From Deltaproteobacteria bacterium (GTDB lineage: Bacteria; Desulfobacterota_B; Binatia; UBA9968), in NCBI GenBank assembly GCA_005879255.1, contig VBKY01000278.1:1-11532 (forward strand): a stretch of DNA of 11,532 nucleotides, given 5' to 3'. Positions 1 through 7,040 of this stretch are shown piece after piece (positions within the stretch are counted from its first letter, which is position 1; each line of letters begins with the position of its first letter). The position numbers and the translations under genes were made by a program. The notes under the pieces are model-generated. The model did no database searches and had not been told where the DNA came from. It saw only the letters and a list, made by a program, of their open reading frames with translations.

Positions 1-1
1 C

Positions 2-451
2 GACATGACCGCGGCGGACTGGGATCACATCGTCGACATGAACTTGAAATCGGTTTTTCTTTGTTCTCAAGCGGTTCTACCTGCAATGCTCAAGCAACAC
101 TACGGCAAGATCGTCAACATTTCGTCGATCTATGGTTTCACGGGAAATGCCACCCGCTCCAGCTACGCCGCGGCAAAAGCTGGGGTCGCGGCGTTCACCA
201 AATCGCTCGCCTTGGAAGTCGTGAAAGAGGGCATCAACATCAATGCCGTCGCGCCGGGACGAGTTTCAACACCGCGGGTACGCAGCCACTATTCAGACCA
301 AGCATGGGCGGATGCAGTGGCACAGATCCCGATGGGCCGCACGGGCACGCCGGATGAGATCGCGAGCACTGTACTTTTTTTAGTCACGGACGAAAACAAA
401 TACATCACCGGACAAACGATTCACGTCAACGGCGCCTGGCTAAATTGGTAG
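2..451 (+). CDS. SDR family NAD(P)-dependent oxidoreductase, C-terminal part (5' end outside window)
   Basis: This is the last ~150 codons of a classical short-chain dehydrogenase/reductase. Visible in order are the N-containing helix (MNLKSVFLCSQAVLP), the catalytic serine strand (NISSIYG), the active-site YxxxK (YAAAK), the post-active-site NAVAPGRVSTP segment, and the usual C-terminal ending PDEIASTVLFLVTDE...ITGQTIHVNGA. The Rossmann TGxxxGxG motif must lie upstream of the window, so the methionine at position 5 is internal and not the start. The order of motifs resembles FabG-like 3-oxoacyl reductases, but the substrate cannot be told from this part and many SDRs of this type act in secondary or degradative metabolism. 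The next gene on the same strand starts about 150 bases downstream beyond a repeat, so co-transcription is possible but not shown. Confidence 0.93.
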   Translation, partial: DMTAADWDHIVDMNLKSVFLCSQAVLPAMLKQHYGKIVNISSIYGFTGNATRSSYAAAKAGVAAFTKSLALEVVKEGININAVAPGRVSTPRVRSHYSDQAWADAVAQIPMGRTGTPDEIASTVLFLVTDENKYITGQTIHVNGAWLNW

Positions 452-460
452 GGAAAACCA

Positions 461-586
461 GTTCAAAGGTTCCAGGTTCAATGTTCAATGACTTTTCAAA
501 AGGGTTGAAACACTTTGCGCCGCTTGAACGTATTGAACGAGTTCGTTGCGTTTACCTTGAACTTTGAACCCTTGAACCTTGAACCA
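461..586. repeat. Imperfect inverted repeat built from TTGAAC/GTTCAA units
   Basis: The left arm (461-489) is made of GTTCAA and GGTTC units. The right arm (556-586) is made of TTGAAC and TTTGAACC units. The reverse complement of the left arm aligns along nearly its whole length with the right arm, giving an imperfect stem of about 30 bases with a ~65-base loop. Two further TTGAACG units lie in the loop (523-529 and 533-539). It fills the gap between the SDR and the AMDase-like gene and ends just before the Shine-Dalgarno site of the latter. It looks like an intergenic palindromic repeat family member; whether it also ends transcription is unknown. Confidence 0.7.
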
Positions 587-605
587 CCGACAAAGGAGGT
601 CAAAC

Positions 606-1331
606 ATGTACGGTTGGCGCGCAAAAATCGGTCACGTCGCTCCATCGCGCGGCGATACTTTGGTTTATGAATTCTATCGAATGTTGCCGGAAGGCTTCAT
701 GATTCTGAACAGCACTGGGACGATTCGACAGTTGGTCGACGCCGATTTCGAGCGTCAACTGCAACGCATTGAGGAAGTTGCCGCGGACCTGGTCGACAAC
801 AAGTGCGATTCGATAATTATTGGAGGCTCGCCGCTTTTCACCAAGCTAGGTTACGGCAGCGACATCGAGATGGGCAAGAAGCTAACGGGGAAATTCGGCG
901 TTCCCACTTCACCCGGGATCACTGGAGAGGTCGAAGCTCTAAAATCATTAGGCCTGAAAAAGTTAGTTGTCGCCACGCCGCACGAAGACACGCTCAACGA
1001 GCGCATGAAAGCTTTTCTCGAAAAATCTGGCTTTAACGTGCTGAAAATTCAAGGTTACGGTGTTCGTAAGAACGCTGATTTAACCGACATGGACGTGCAC
1101 GCGGCGTACAAGATCGCCAAGCGGCTCTATGAGCAGGCGCCCGAGGCAGATGGCGTCTTCGTTCCCTGCCCACGCTGGCCGACGATTACCGACGTCGATT
1201 TACTCGAAAAAGAGATCGGCAAGCCGGTCGTCACCAGCTGCCAGGCCTATATCTGGCACGCGCTCAAGATGGCAAAAGTGAAACAGAACGTGACCGGTTT
1301 TGGTAGACTAATGGCCTCGCTGGCGAACTGA
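606..1331 (+). CDS. Arylmalonate decarboxylase / maleate cis-trans isomerase family protein (Asp/Glu racemase superfamily)
   Basis: This 241-residue protein matches the AMDase/maleate isomerase branch of the Asp/Glu racemase superfamily in length and fold markers: an N-terminal KIGHVAPS strand, ADLVDNKCDSIIIGGSP, GLKKLVVATPHEDTLNERMKAFLEKSGF and FVPCPRWPTI. The start at 606 is chosen over an in-frame upstream codon because AAGGAGGT (593-600) lies five bases before it and the extra N-terminus would be repeat sequence. By residue number the catalytic cysteine is C188, as in Bordetella AMDase. The first catalytic position is G74 followed by S75, so the two-cysteine racemase or isomerase arrangement is absent. 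The oxyanion-hole tyrosine of AMDase (Y126) is replaced by H126. Racemases and maleate isomerases use two cysteines; a single-cysteine pattern favours a decarboxylase-like or other enolate chemistry. The substrate is unknown. Confidence 0.85.
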   Translation: MYGWRAKIGHVAPSRGDTLVYEFYRMLPEGFMILNSTGTIRQLVDADFERQLQRIEEVAADLVDNKCDSIIIGGSPLFTKLGYGSDIEMGKKLTGKFGVPTSPGITGEVEALKSLGLKKLVVATPHEDTLNERMKAFLEKSGFNVLKIQGYGVRKNADLTDMDVHAAYKIAKRLYEQAPEADGVFVPCPRWPTITDVDLLEKEIGKPVVTSCQAYIWHALKMAKVKQNVTGFGRLMASLAN

Positions 1332-1417
1332 CTCACTAAAGAAGCTGAAACGGCGCATGAGTTGGCATCAGTCAATCAACCGTTCGTTTACTGCCACATT
1401 GAAACGAATAAGACGTC

Positions 1418-1518
1418 CGTCATGCCGGCGAAATCCAGGGGTAGCAAACGGGGGAATGACACAAACGCTGGATTCCGGACGGAGTTTATCCTGAGCGCAC
1501 CGAAGGACCGGAATGACG
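1418..1518. repeat. Intergenic palindromic repeat with TCATGCCGG/CCGGAATGA ends
   Basis: The ends CGTCATGCCGG (1418-1428) and CCGGAATGACG (1508-1518) are inverted copies with one mismatch. Inside lie AAATCCAGG near the left end and CTGGATTCCGG (1468-1478), which are again inverted partners, and then ATCCTGAGCGCACCGAAGGA. That last piece belongs to another common intergenic repeat type (CCTGAGC...GAAGGA). Such elements are widespread, non-coding and often numerous in proteobacterial genomes. The 261-base gap 1332-1592 holds nothing else recognised. Confidence 0.65.
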
Positions 1519-1592
1519 ACAGGGGAAGTGATTGCGAATGACGTCAACGCACTTCGAGCTAAATAGTATTCTGGATTTGCGATGAGCTGCGA

Positions 1593-2309
1593 CTACCTTC
1601 TGCCGCCGAAAACGTCCTTCAAGAGATCGGTGACGCGCGCCGCCGCGTTGGTTCTGATTTTCTTCTCTTCTTGACCGACTACGAAGAACAATCCGTCCGT
1701 CGTCTTTTCTGTCACATACTGATTCACATCGAAAGCGATGTTTTTCGAAAACGGCACGTCTTTGTAGCGGCCTATCAAATCGTTGTATTGGCGATTGACA
1801 CCTACCTGATTCATTACGTCTTTTACCGATGGCAAAAAGGCTGCTTGGAGTTTCTTCGACGTCTTCGACTTGAAGTAGTCGGTTGCTGCTGTTTCACTGC
1901 CGTTGAGAATGTTCCGCGCATCGTCGAAGGTCATTTGCCCGATCGCGTCCCAAAAAATTTCTTTTGCGAACGGCACCGCCTTTTCCGCAGCGCGGTTCAT
2001 GCCGACGACGAACTCGTCGATTTGGGGACCGTAGCCGACAAACCGCAGAGGCGATTCGATGGCTTGTAACGATTTCGGCATTAAAATCTTGATCGCTTTG
2101 TTCTTCAAAAACCCATCGACCGTGCCGGTTTGACTGACCGCGTTTTCCGTGCCGACTTTCAAAGCCTCTTGCAATCCGGACCCGATCCTCGCATCGCTTT
2201 GCGCGCTGCCGGCGCCTGGCAGGTTGCCGATCCCCTTAAAAACTTTGTCGAGCTGCGCCGACGCTGGGGATGCAGCCACCAGAAAAATTATTATGGTTAG
2301 CCAAATCAT
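1593..2309 (-). CDS. DUF4197 domain-containing exported protein
   Basis: The protein has 238 residues from the chosen start. It begins with a signal peptide ([19 protein letters not shown], cleavage expected after ASA), followed by a DUF4197 domain filling the rest. Family landmarks seen are [27 protein letters not shown], the [32 protein letters not shown] core, the [10 protein letters not shown] segment and the ending [31 protein letters not shown]. The start at 2309 is preferred over an in-frame one 21 codons upstream because it begins the signal peptide and has AGGAG eight bases before it. Function in the family is unknown; a periplasmic location is inferred. It is the last gene of the minus-strand block, ~100 bases after the TPR lipoprotein. 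Confidence 0.92.
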   Translation of the reverse strand: MIWLTIIIFLVAASPASAQLDKVFKGIGNLPGAGSAQSDARIGSGLQEALKVGTENAVSQTGTVDGFLKNKAIKILMPKSLQAIESPLRFVGYGPQIDEFVVGMNRAAEKAVPFAKEIFWDAIGQMTFDDARNILNGSETAATDYFKSKTSKKLQAAFLPSVKDVMNQVGVNRQYNDLIGRYKDVPFSKNIAFDVNQYVTEKTTDGLFFVVGQEEKKIRTNAAARVTDLLKDVFGGRR

Positions 2310-2408
2310 TGAATTGACTCCTGCAGAATATCTTTCAGAAGTCACGATACGAACATGGGAGGCGAGATACAAGTTAAAAGAAAGTGAAGGAAAGCCGCTG
2401 GAGTCCGA

Positions 2409-2810
2409 TTACAGTGTACTGTCGAATCGCGCCGGTGGCTTGCGGTCTTCGCCCAGCTTGAAATCATTCAGTGCGGCGGCAAACGTGGCGTCGAGAATAA
2501 GATCCATGATCTCTTGTTGCGCCTCTCGCGGCGAAAGCCGAAACGCGGTGCGCAGGGGCTGGATCGCAGCGCGCCACATGCTTTGGCTGATGTAGGTACG
2601 CCCCAGATAGAAGTACGCCTCGGCGAAATCCGGATTTTGCCGCGTCGCCCGTTCAAAGTAAGGCTCCGCGGCAGCGAATCGCCCTTGGTTAAACAAAGCT
2701 AGGCCTTGCTCGAAGCTGTCATACCCTGGGCTGAATCGTCCGAGCGTGGCACAGGAACTCGTAAAAACAATCGCAATGGCCAAGACTATCGTGGCGAGTC
2801 GGCTCTTCAT
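2409..2810 (-). CDS. Small TPR-repeat lipoprotein
   Basis: The product has 133 residues. Residues 1-20 form a lipoprotein-type signal (MKSRLATIVLAIAIVFTSSC), with C20 the likely lipidated cysteine; the lipobox TSSC is a weak match. Residues ~30-61 and ~62-95 are two tetratricopeptide repeats, with the usual G/A/Y/P spacing (ALFNQGRFAAAEPYFERA..NPD and AEAYFYLGRTY). The C-terminal ~35 residues form a polar helix and tail without a recognised domain. TPR lipoproteins are scaffolds in envelope assembly; no partner can be named. It lies between the glutaredoxin (69 bases upstream) and DUF4197 on the same strand. The Shine-Dalgarno site before 2810 (TAGGTAGG) is modest. Confidence 0.85.
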   Translation of the reverse strand: MKSRLATIVLAIAIVFTSSCATLGRFSPGYDSFEQGLALFNQGRFAAAEPYFERATRQNPDFAEAYFYLGRTYISQSMWRAAIQPLRTAFRLSPREAQQEIMDLILDATFAAALNDFKLGEDRKPPARFDSTL

Positions 2811-2879
2811 GATTCTTTGACCTACCTATTCAGCCTCTTAGACGAGCGGGCGCGCCGAATCTTAATAGGCGGTATTGCC

Positions 2880-3203
2880 TCATTCGGAAAAGGCGGTTTT
2901 CAACAGCGGTTCGAGCTCGCCTCTTTCATGAAGCTCGTGCACGATATCGCAGCCGCCGACGAACTTGCCGCCGATATAAATCTGCGGGATAGTCGGCCAG
3001 TTGGAGTAACGCTTGATCCCGTCTCTAATCGCCGGGTCGGCCAGGACATCCTCACTGGCGAACGGAATACCGTAGGACCTAAGAATTTCCACGGTATGGG
3101 CTGAAAAGCCGCACTGTGGAAAATCCGGCGTGCCCTTCATGTACAGCATGACTTTGTTGTTTTTCACCTTTTCGTCGATCTTCGTGAAAATATCGTCTGC
3201 CAT
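2880..3203 (-). CDS. grxD: Grx4 family monothiol glutaredoxin (CGFS type)
   Basis: This 107-residue protein has the full single-domain Grx4 signature: KGTPDFPQCGFS with the monothiol active site C31-G-F-S34, then WPTIPQIYIGGKFVGGCDI containing the cis-proline turn and the glutathione-binding GGCD, and a C-terminal helix ELEPLL. CGFS glutaredoxins bind a bridging [2Fe-2S] cluster with glutathione, pass clusters on, and form heterodimers with BolA proteins. The gene starts at 3203 with AAGGAG eight bases upstream. It follows the bolA-like gene by only 27 bases, the classical pairing, so the two are almost certainly co-transcribed. Confidence 0.97.
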   Translation of the reverse strand: MADDIFTKIDEKVKNNKVMLYMKGTPDFPQCGFSAHTVEILRSYGIPFASEDVLADPAIRDGIKRYSNWPTIPQIYIGGKFVGGCDIVHELHERGELEPLLKTAFSE

Positions 3204-3230
3204 AATCTCTTCTCCTTCTTTCCTGCGAAC

Positions 3231-3485
3231 TCAAGAACCTAGTTTTTCCCACTGCGCGGGCGTAAAAGTTCTAAGCGCAAGCGCGTGAATACGCTGATCG
3301 CCTATTTCGGCCTTGAGAGCTTCGTTAACCATTCGGTGTTGCTCCACAAGCCCTTTACCTTCGAAGGCGGGCGAAACGATAATGACCTGCCAGTGATCGC
3401 CACCACCGGTTAGGTCTTGCGTCTCAATTACCGATACCGGAAGCGCCTTCGATAGGGTTTCTTTGATCTCGTTCGGCGTGATCAT
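3231..3485 (-). CDS. BolA/IbaG family iron-sulfur metabolism protein
   Basis: This 84-residue BolA-fold protein shows the G-G-D-H-W segment (H31) typical of the IbaG/BolA2-like branch. It also has the loop FEGKGLVEQHRMVNEAL and the invariant histidine of the IHALAL strand (H67), then TPAQWEK. BolA proteins partner with CGFS glutaredoxins; the complex holds a [2Fe-2S] cluster through the glutaredoxin cysteine, glutathione and BolA histidine. The directly downstream CGFS glutaredoxin fits this. The end of the upstream peroxiredoxin-like gene is 61 bases away. It is too short and lacks the longer N-terminus of classical E. coli BolA, so no symbol is given. Confidence 0.95.
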   Translation of the reverse strand: MITPNEIKETLSKALPVSVIETQDLTGGGDHWQVIIVSPAFEGKGLVEQHRMVNEALKAEIGDQRIHALALRTFTPAQWEKLGS

Positions 3486-3546
3486 GGAAAAAGCTTACCG
3501 ATTCGGTGCGGCGCTTGCAACTGCCCTTTTTAGCCCGGCAGAAGGC

Positions 3547-4050
3547 TTAGCCGACCGGCCCCTCGAAATCCGGCCGGACCTTTCGCATCATCGCGCGCAA
3601 ATCCATGCGCAGCTCATCTAATGTGGGGCGGCCGAGATACCAGTAACCGCAGTAGAGATTATGGATAGTGAGGTCCGGCAAAAGCGCGAACGTGTACGGC
3701 ATCGCCGTGACGCCTCGGCTCTTCGATGTCTCCGTCATTTCTAGCATTTTTACGACTTTGCGGTCTTGATCGCTCAAGAAAGTGAAATTGGCACCCAAAC
3801 CGGTTCTGAATGCGTCGTTCACTTCGGGCGAATCCACACTCACGACCGCGAGCTTGCAATAATTGATCGCGAGCTCTTCTTGAAGTTCCACGTAATGGCG
3901 CAACTGCACCTGGCACTTCCCTCACCAATAGCCACGGTAGAACGAAAGAATGAAGGGAAACTTGCCAACCAAATCTGCGAGCTTGCTTTGCTGGCCGTCT
4001 TGATCCGTCAATTCGATATCGGGAAAACGTCCTCCAATAACCATGTTCAT
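3547..4050 (-). CDS. Peroxiredoxin-like (AhpC/TSA) selenoprotein with in-frame TGA as selenocysteine (U43-x-x-C46)
   Basis: Read through the TGA at 3922-3924, this is one 167-residue thioredoxin-fold protein. Residues 1-36 carry the family start (GGRFPDIELTDQDG, then LADLVGKFPFILSFYRG). The active site is YW-U43-G-K-C46. The second half has LAVVSVDSPE, FLSDQDRKVVKML, a PYTFALLPDLTI strand and the YxLGRPTLDEL tail. Relatives in the PRX-like family have Cys at the U43 position (FYRGxWCxxC), where it is the attacking residue. The frame is open before and after, with no frameshift and no ribosome site for a restart. The start at 4050 has AAGGAG about ten bases upstream. Standard callers would split it into two pieces or call it a pseudogene. 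Expected role: thiol or selenol peroxidase or disulfide oxidoreductase. The alternative is a nonsense mutation of a Cys codon. Confidence 0.85.
3892..3924 (-). promoter_or_regulatory. Candidate bacterial SECIS element directly after the TGA codon
   Basis: On the minus strand the TGA (3924-3922) is followed by a hairpin: stem GGTGC (3910-3906), loop AGTT (3905-3902), stem GCGCC (3901-3897), with five pairs including one G-U. A short outer stem GTG (3916-3914) / TAC (3894-3892) extends it across a small internal loop. The apical loop starts 16 bases after the TGA and has G as its second base. The published bSECIS consensus asks for a 16-37 base spacing, a small apical loop and a G among its first two bases; all three are met, at the short end of the spacing range. 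Confidence 0.65.
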
Positions 4051-4102
4051 CGTCGCACCTCTCCTTTCCAGGAAATCAATTTGCCAATGAGACCAAAAAT
4101 AG

Positions 4103-5086
4103 TTACGAGTAGCGCTTTGCCATTTCGGCAAAGAAACCTTCTTTTTCCAACTGCTGCAGCAAAGAAAGATCGACAAACTGCTCCGGTTTGGCCGTCTTGG
4201 CGTTCGCCAACTTTACCGCCACTTCGTCGAGCAAAAACTGAATTCCCTTCAGCGTCGGGTAAGGTTTTTTGGCTACGCCTTTCACGAAAGCTGTATAGGT
4301 TGCGTCGAGCAGCTCCGGATCGGACGAGCGCAAGTACTTGGCGACGATTTTCTTGCTCTCGTCTCGGTTACGATGAATGAAATGGATCGCCTCGACGTAA
4401 CCTTTCAAAGCGCTCAAAACCGTCTCCCGCTGGCTCTTGATAAACGACCGGGAGGTCGCTAACCCGTTGCCTTGAACCTCAACACCCAGGTTGATCATAT
4501 CGTAGACTTCGACCAGACCCTGCTTGCGCGCCCGCGGCACCTCCGGGGGAGTAACGACTGTGGCATCGATCCGGCCACCTTCGACCGCGCTGAGCCGGTC
4601 GCTGGTCGGCCCGGAAACAACCAGAGCCACATCTCGGTTCGGTTCTAAATTGAATCTCTTAAAGAAAATCAGCGAAGCGTTGTGCGATGCCGAGCCAAAG
4701 CCGCTCACGCCCAGCCGTTTTCCCTTGAGCTGTTCGACCGTGCTAATGCCTGGCCGGGCAACGACCGAATAGTGGTAAGCATTTTCTGACGAAGCGATAA
4801 GAACGACGTCGTGCCCCTCCAGTCCCGCTTGCACCACCGTTCCAATGTTAACGATCGGCGGATCACCCGCCACTAGGGCCTGCGTCGCCATCTGCCCGCC
4901 GCGGAAAAAAATGACTTCGGTATCGAGCCCGTACTTTCTAAACAGCCCCGCATCTTTAGCGACCCAAATATGAATCTGATTATAGGCAATTGCCGGATAA
5001 CCGACTTTGATCTTCTTCAGTTCTTGCGCGTTCGTGGTTGTCGCGCCAGTTAATATGATAAAAGCAAAAATGACGGCTTTGATCAT
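4103..5086 (-). CDS. ABC transporter substrate-binding protein, NitT/TauT (NMT1/THI5-like) type
   Basis: This 327-residue periplasmic binding protein has a signal peptide of about 20 residues (ending TTTNAQ). The NMT1-like domain follows: KKIKVGYPAIAYNQIHIWVAKDAGLFRKYGLDTEVI, then GGQMATQALVAGDPPIVNIG, GISTVEQLKGKRLGVSGFGSASH, and the usual ending FVDLSLLQQLEKEGF. The family delivers small organic anions, taurine, nitrate, thiamine precursors or aromatic acids to an ABC permease. No permease or ATPase gene is in the window, so it is an orphan. Many uncultured deltaproteobacteria-like genomes carry dozens of such orphans. It starts the five-gene run leading into the selenoprotein, with a 52-base gap. 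The ligand cannot be predicted. Confidence 0.93.
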   Translation of the reverse strand: MIKAVIFAFIILTGATTTNAQELKKIKVGYPAIAYNQIHIWVAKDAGLFRKYGLDTEVIFFRGGQMATQALVAGDPPIVNIGTVVQAGLEGHDVVLIASSENAYHYSVVARPGISTVEQLKGKRLGVSGFGSASHNASLIFFKRFNLEPNRDVALVVSGPTSDRLSAVEGGRIDATVVTPPEVPRARKQGLVEVYDMINLGVEVQGNGLATSRSFIKSQRETVLSALKGYVEAIHFIHRNRDESKKIVAKYLRSSDPELLDATYTAFVKGVAKKPYPTLKGIQFLLDEVAVKLANAKTAKPEQFVDLSLLQQLEKEGFFAEMAKRYS

Positions 5087-5140
5087 TGCGGACTAGCCAA
5101 GCAGTGGTCTGGAATATTTTCGGAGCGATGATTTCCGGGA

Positions 5141-5398
5141 TCAATAGGCTTTTACGGTAGATTCACGTTCGCCGGCGTCGCCTTCGATGCCTAACTTGAT
5201 TTCCAGCGCCTTTACTCGCTGCTCTAGCGTTCTGACCTGCGCTTGAGATTGACTAAGCTGGCGTTCCACGATCGTCACCACTGAAGCCGTATTACCCCAC
5301 CAGGAATAGCCGGCAAGAATTCCCACCAACAGCGAGGCGATACCTGCCGTAATCCAGTAAAATCTATAACTTTGATGCGAACGTCTAACCCAAGGCAT
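5141..5398 (-). CDS. Small single-pass membrane protein with coiled coil
   Basis: An 85-residue protein is predicted from the ATG at 5398. It has a basic N-terminal stretch (PWVRRSHQSYRFYW), a transmembrane helix around residues 14-34 (ITAGIASLLVGILAGYSWW), and then a heptad-rich helix (VERQLSQSQAQVRTLEQRVKALEIKLG). The layout suggests an inner-membrane anchor with a periplasmic or cytoplasmic coiled coil. No family is recognised. An in-frame start 19 codons upstream (5455) would overlap the SDR gene by 22 bases; the 5398 start leaves 35 bases, and GAAG lies at a weak Shine-Dalgarno distance. Coding is supported by the sensible membrane and coil design rather than by homology. Confidence 0.7.
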   Translation of the reverse strand: MPWVRRSHQSYRFYWITAGIASLLVGILAGYSWWGNTASVVTIVERQLSQSQAQVRTLEQRVKALEIKLGIEGDAGERESTVKAY

Positions 5399-5433
5399 AA
5401 TTTGACTTCTTGTATATGAATAGCGGTCATGGG

Positions 5434-6180
5434 TCAAATGTTTCGGCCGAACCAATCGCGCGCTTCTAATGATTGCCCCGTGACTCCGGCAGAGGCATCC
5501 GACGCCAGATAGACGAAAACCGGGGTAATTTCATCGGGTGTGGGTAAAACTAAGGAATCTTCGGCTGGATAAGCCTGTGCGCGCATTTGCGTCCGGGTTG
5601 CGGCCGGATTGACTGAGTTCACTCTGATGCCTGCTTGGTCGACTTCATCAGCGAGCACCTGCGTGAAGCACTCTAGGCCGGCCTTCGAAACGGCGTAGGC
5701 GCCCCATCTCGCCTTACCCTGCCGTCCAACACCGGATGTCACGTTGATAATCGAACCGCTCTTGCGCTCTAGCATGACCGGCAAAACCGCACGGGTTATC
5801 AAAAAAACTCCCGTCAGATTGATCTGCATCACTTCGTCCCATGCGGCTAAAGGATAACTCGCGATCGGTTCGCGGGGTCCGAGTATGCTGGCATTGTTCA
5901 CCAACACATCGATCGCGCCGAAGCGTTGGACCGTCTTGCCGACGATGCTCTCGACATCATGCGCTCTGCTAACGTCACCCGCGACCCCATCGATTACTCC
6001 CCCGGCATGTCGAATCTCACGCAGCGCAGCGCCGAGGTCATCGGCGTTCCGGCCGCACAGGAAAACACTTGCACCGTTTTGCGCGTAAGCCGCGGCGATC
6101 GCCCGGCCGATGCCGCGACTAGCGCCTGTCACCAACGCGACTTTGCCAAGCAGTATTTTTCCGCCGCTGCTTGCCATCAT
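5434..6180 (-). CDS. SDR family oxidoreductase (FabG-like, classical)
   Basis: This is a complete 248-residue classical short-chain dehydrogenase. It has the cofactor motif TGASRGIG (18-25), an R44-containing second strand (CGRN) suggesting NADP preference, D69 in GDV, NNAS at 95-98 and N121. The catalytic S149, Y162 and K166 follow, in YAVSK. The region after the active site, PAATRTQMRAQAYP, and the ending VTGQSLEARDWFG are normal for the class. Substrate is unknown. Two adjacent ATG codons (6180 and 6177) could start it; the first is used, and both have only a weak ribosome site. The SGNH hydrolase gene ends 49 bases upstream on the same strand. Confidence 0.94.
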   Translation of the reverse strand: MMASSGGKILLGKVALVTGASRGIGRAIAAAYAQNGASVFLCGRNADDLGAALREIRHAGGVIDGVAGDVSRAHDVESIVGKTVQRFGAIDVLVNNASILGPREPIASYPLAAWDEVMQINLTGVFLITRAVLPVMLERKSGSIINVTSGVGRQGKARWGAYAVSKAGLECFTQVLADEVDQAGIRVNSVNPAATRTQMRAQAYPAEDSLVLPTPDEITPVFVYLASDASAGVTGQSLEARDWFGRNI

Positions 6181-6229
6181 AATTCGCCTATACCATAGTC
6201 ATAAGTTCCATGAAATCACTTCAACCCCA

Positions 6230-6889
6230 TCAGGCGGCGAGAAGCGCGATTTTTAACCGCTCGGACCGCTCGAGCAGCGGCTTGATTTTCTCGGCCATGC
6301 GATCCGCAATCAAACGATAGCCGGCGCCATTCGGATGGATCGGATCGCTCCTTAGGGCTGAATCAGAAAGAATCCCTTTCAACACCTGCGGAATATATAG
6401 CGCCCCTAACCGCTTGGCCGTGTCCTCGAACATTGCACTATATTCATCGGTAAACAGCCCCAATTTAAGACCGGCAATGGCGACCATCGCTCCGCGCGCT
6501 TGCACACGCTGGACGATTTCCTCGAGGTTCTTCCTGGTTTCCTGGACCGGCCGCTGACGCAAAAAATCGTTCCCGCCCAACAGCAAGATCACCAATCTCG
6601 GGTTCTTGCCCAACACCGCATCGGAGAGCCGCTCCAATGCGTCGCCCGTGGTATCGCCGCGCCGTCCCGCATTGACGACCGGCGATGCCAATAGCCGCGA
6701 CAAAACGGTCGGATAATCTTCGCCTTCCGCCGCGCCGACGCCTTCGGTCAGGCTGTCACCGAAACAGATGATCGTCTCTCCAGCGGAGTCGATGTTACGG
6801 ATCTTGTCGAAGTTCTCTCCACCGCAGGCAGAAATCAGCGTTGCAGTTATGGGAAGATAAAATGCGAAAAATTGACTACGCAAATTCAC
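6230..6889 (-). CDS. SGNH/GDSL hydrolase (TesA/arylesterase-like) lipoprotein
   Basis: This is a 219-residue esterase-fold protein. Block I is FGDSLTEG with nucleophile S46. The oxyanion-hole glycine lies in NAGRRGDTT. Block III is LLLGGNDFL, and block V is DPIHPNGAGY with catalytic D182 and H185. An N-terminal lipoprotein signal ends LISAC, so the enzyme is probably anchored in the envelope at C22. The GTG at 6889 is chosen because GGTGGAGG lies 12 bases upstream and it gives a normal-length signal; an in-frame GTG at 6916 would add nine residues but has no ribosome site. TesA-like enzymes hydrolyse thioesters and short acyl or aryl esters. A truncated second copy of its 5' half occurs at 8443-8730. 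Confidence 0.93.
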   Translation of the reverse strand: MNLRSQFFAFYLPITATLISACGGENFDKIRNIDSAGETIICFGDSLTEGVGAAEGEDYPTVLSRLLASPVVNAGRRGDTTGDALERLSDAVLGKNPRLVILLLGGNDFLRQRPVQETRKNLEEIVQRVQARGAMVAIAGLKLGLFTDEYSAMFEDTAKRLGALYIPQVLKGILSDSALRSDPIHPNGAGYRLIADRMAEKIKPLLERSERLKIALLAA

Positions 6890-7040
6890 TAATCGTACCG
6901 TCCTCCACCCTTTCACGATGGAATATCCGAGTCTTCTTTGTGACGAACAAATCCGAGCAGATTGAAAGGATTCTTATAACAGGACCCAGACTTTCTGAAA
7001 CTACCAACAAAAGACGCTACCCCTTTGGTTCTCCCAGCTC

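Noticed and set aside
1671..2069. Plus-strand 132-codon frame opposite DUF4197
   Set aside because: It is a shadow of a well-matched DUF4197 gene on the minus strand.
3547..4176. Reading the peroxiredoxin as two genes or a frameshifted pseudogene
   Set aside because: Both parts are in one frame, the only interruption is the TGA at the catalytic cysteine, and the GTG that would start the second part has no ribosome site and lies inside the active-site helix.
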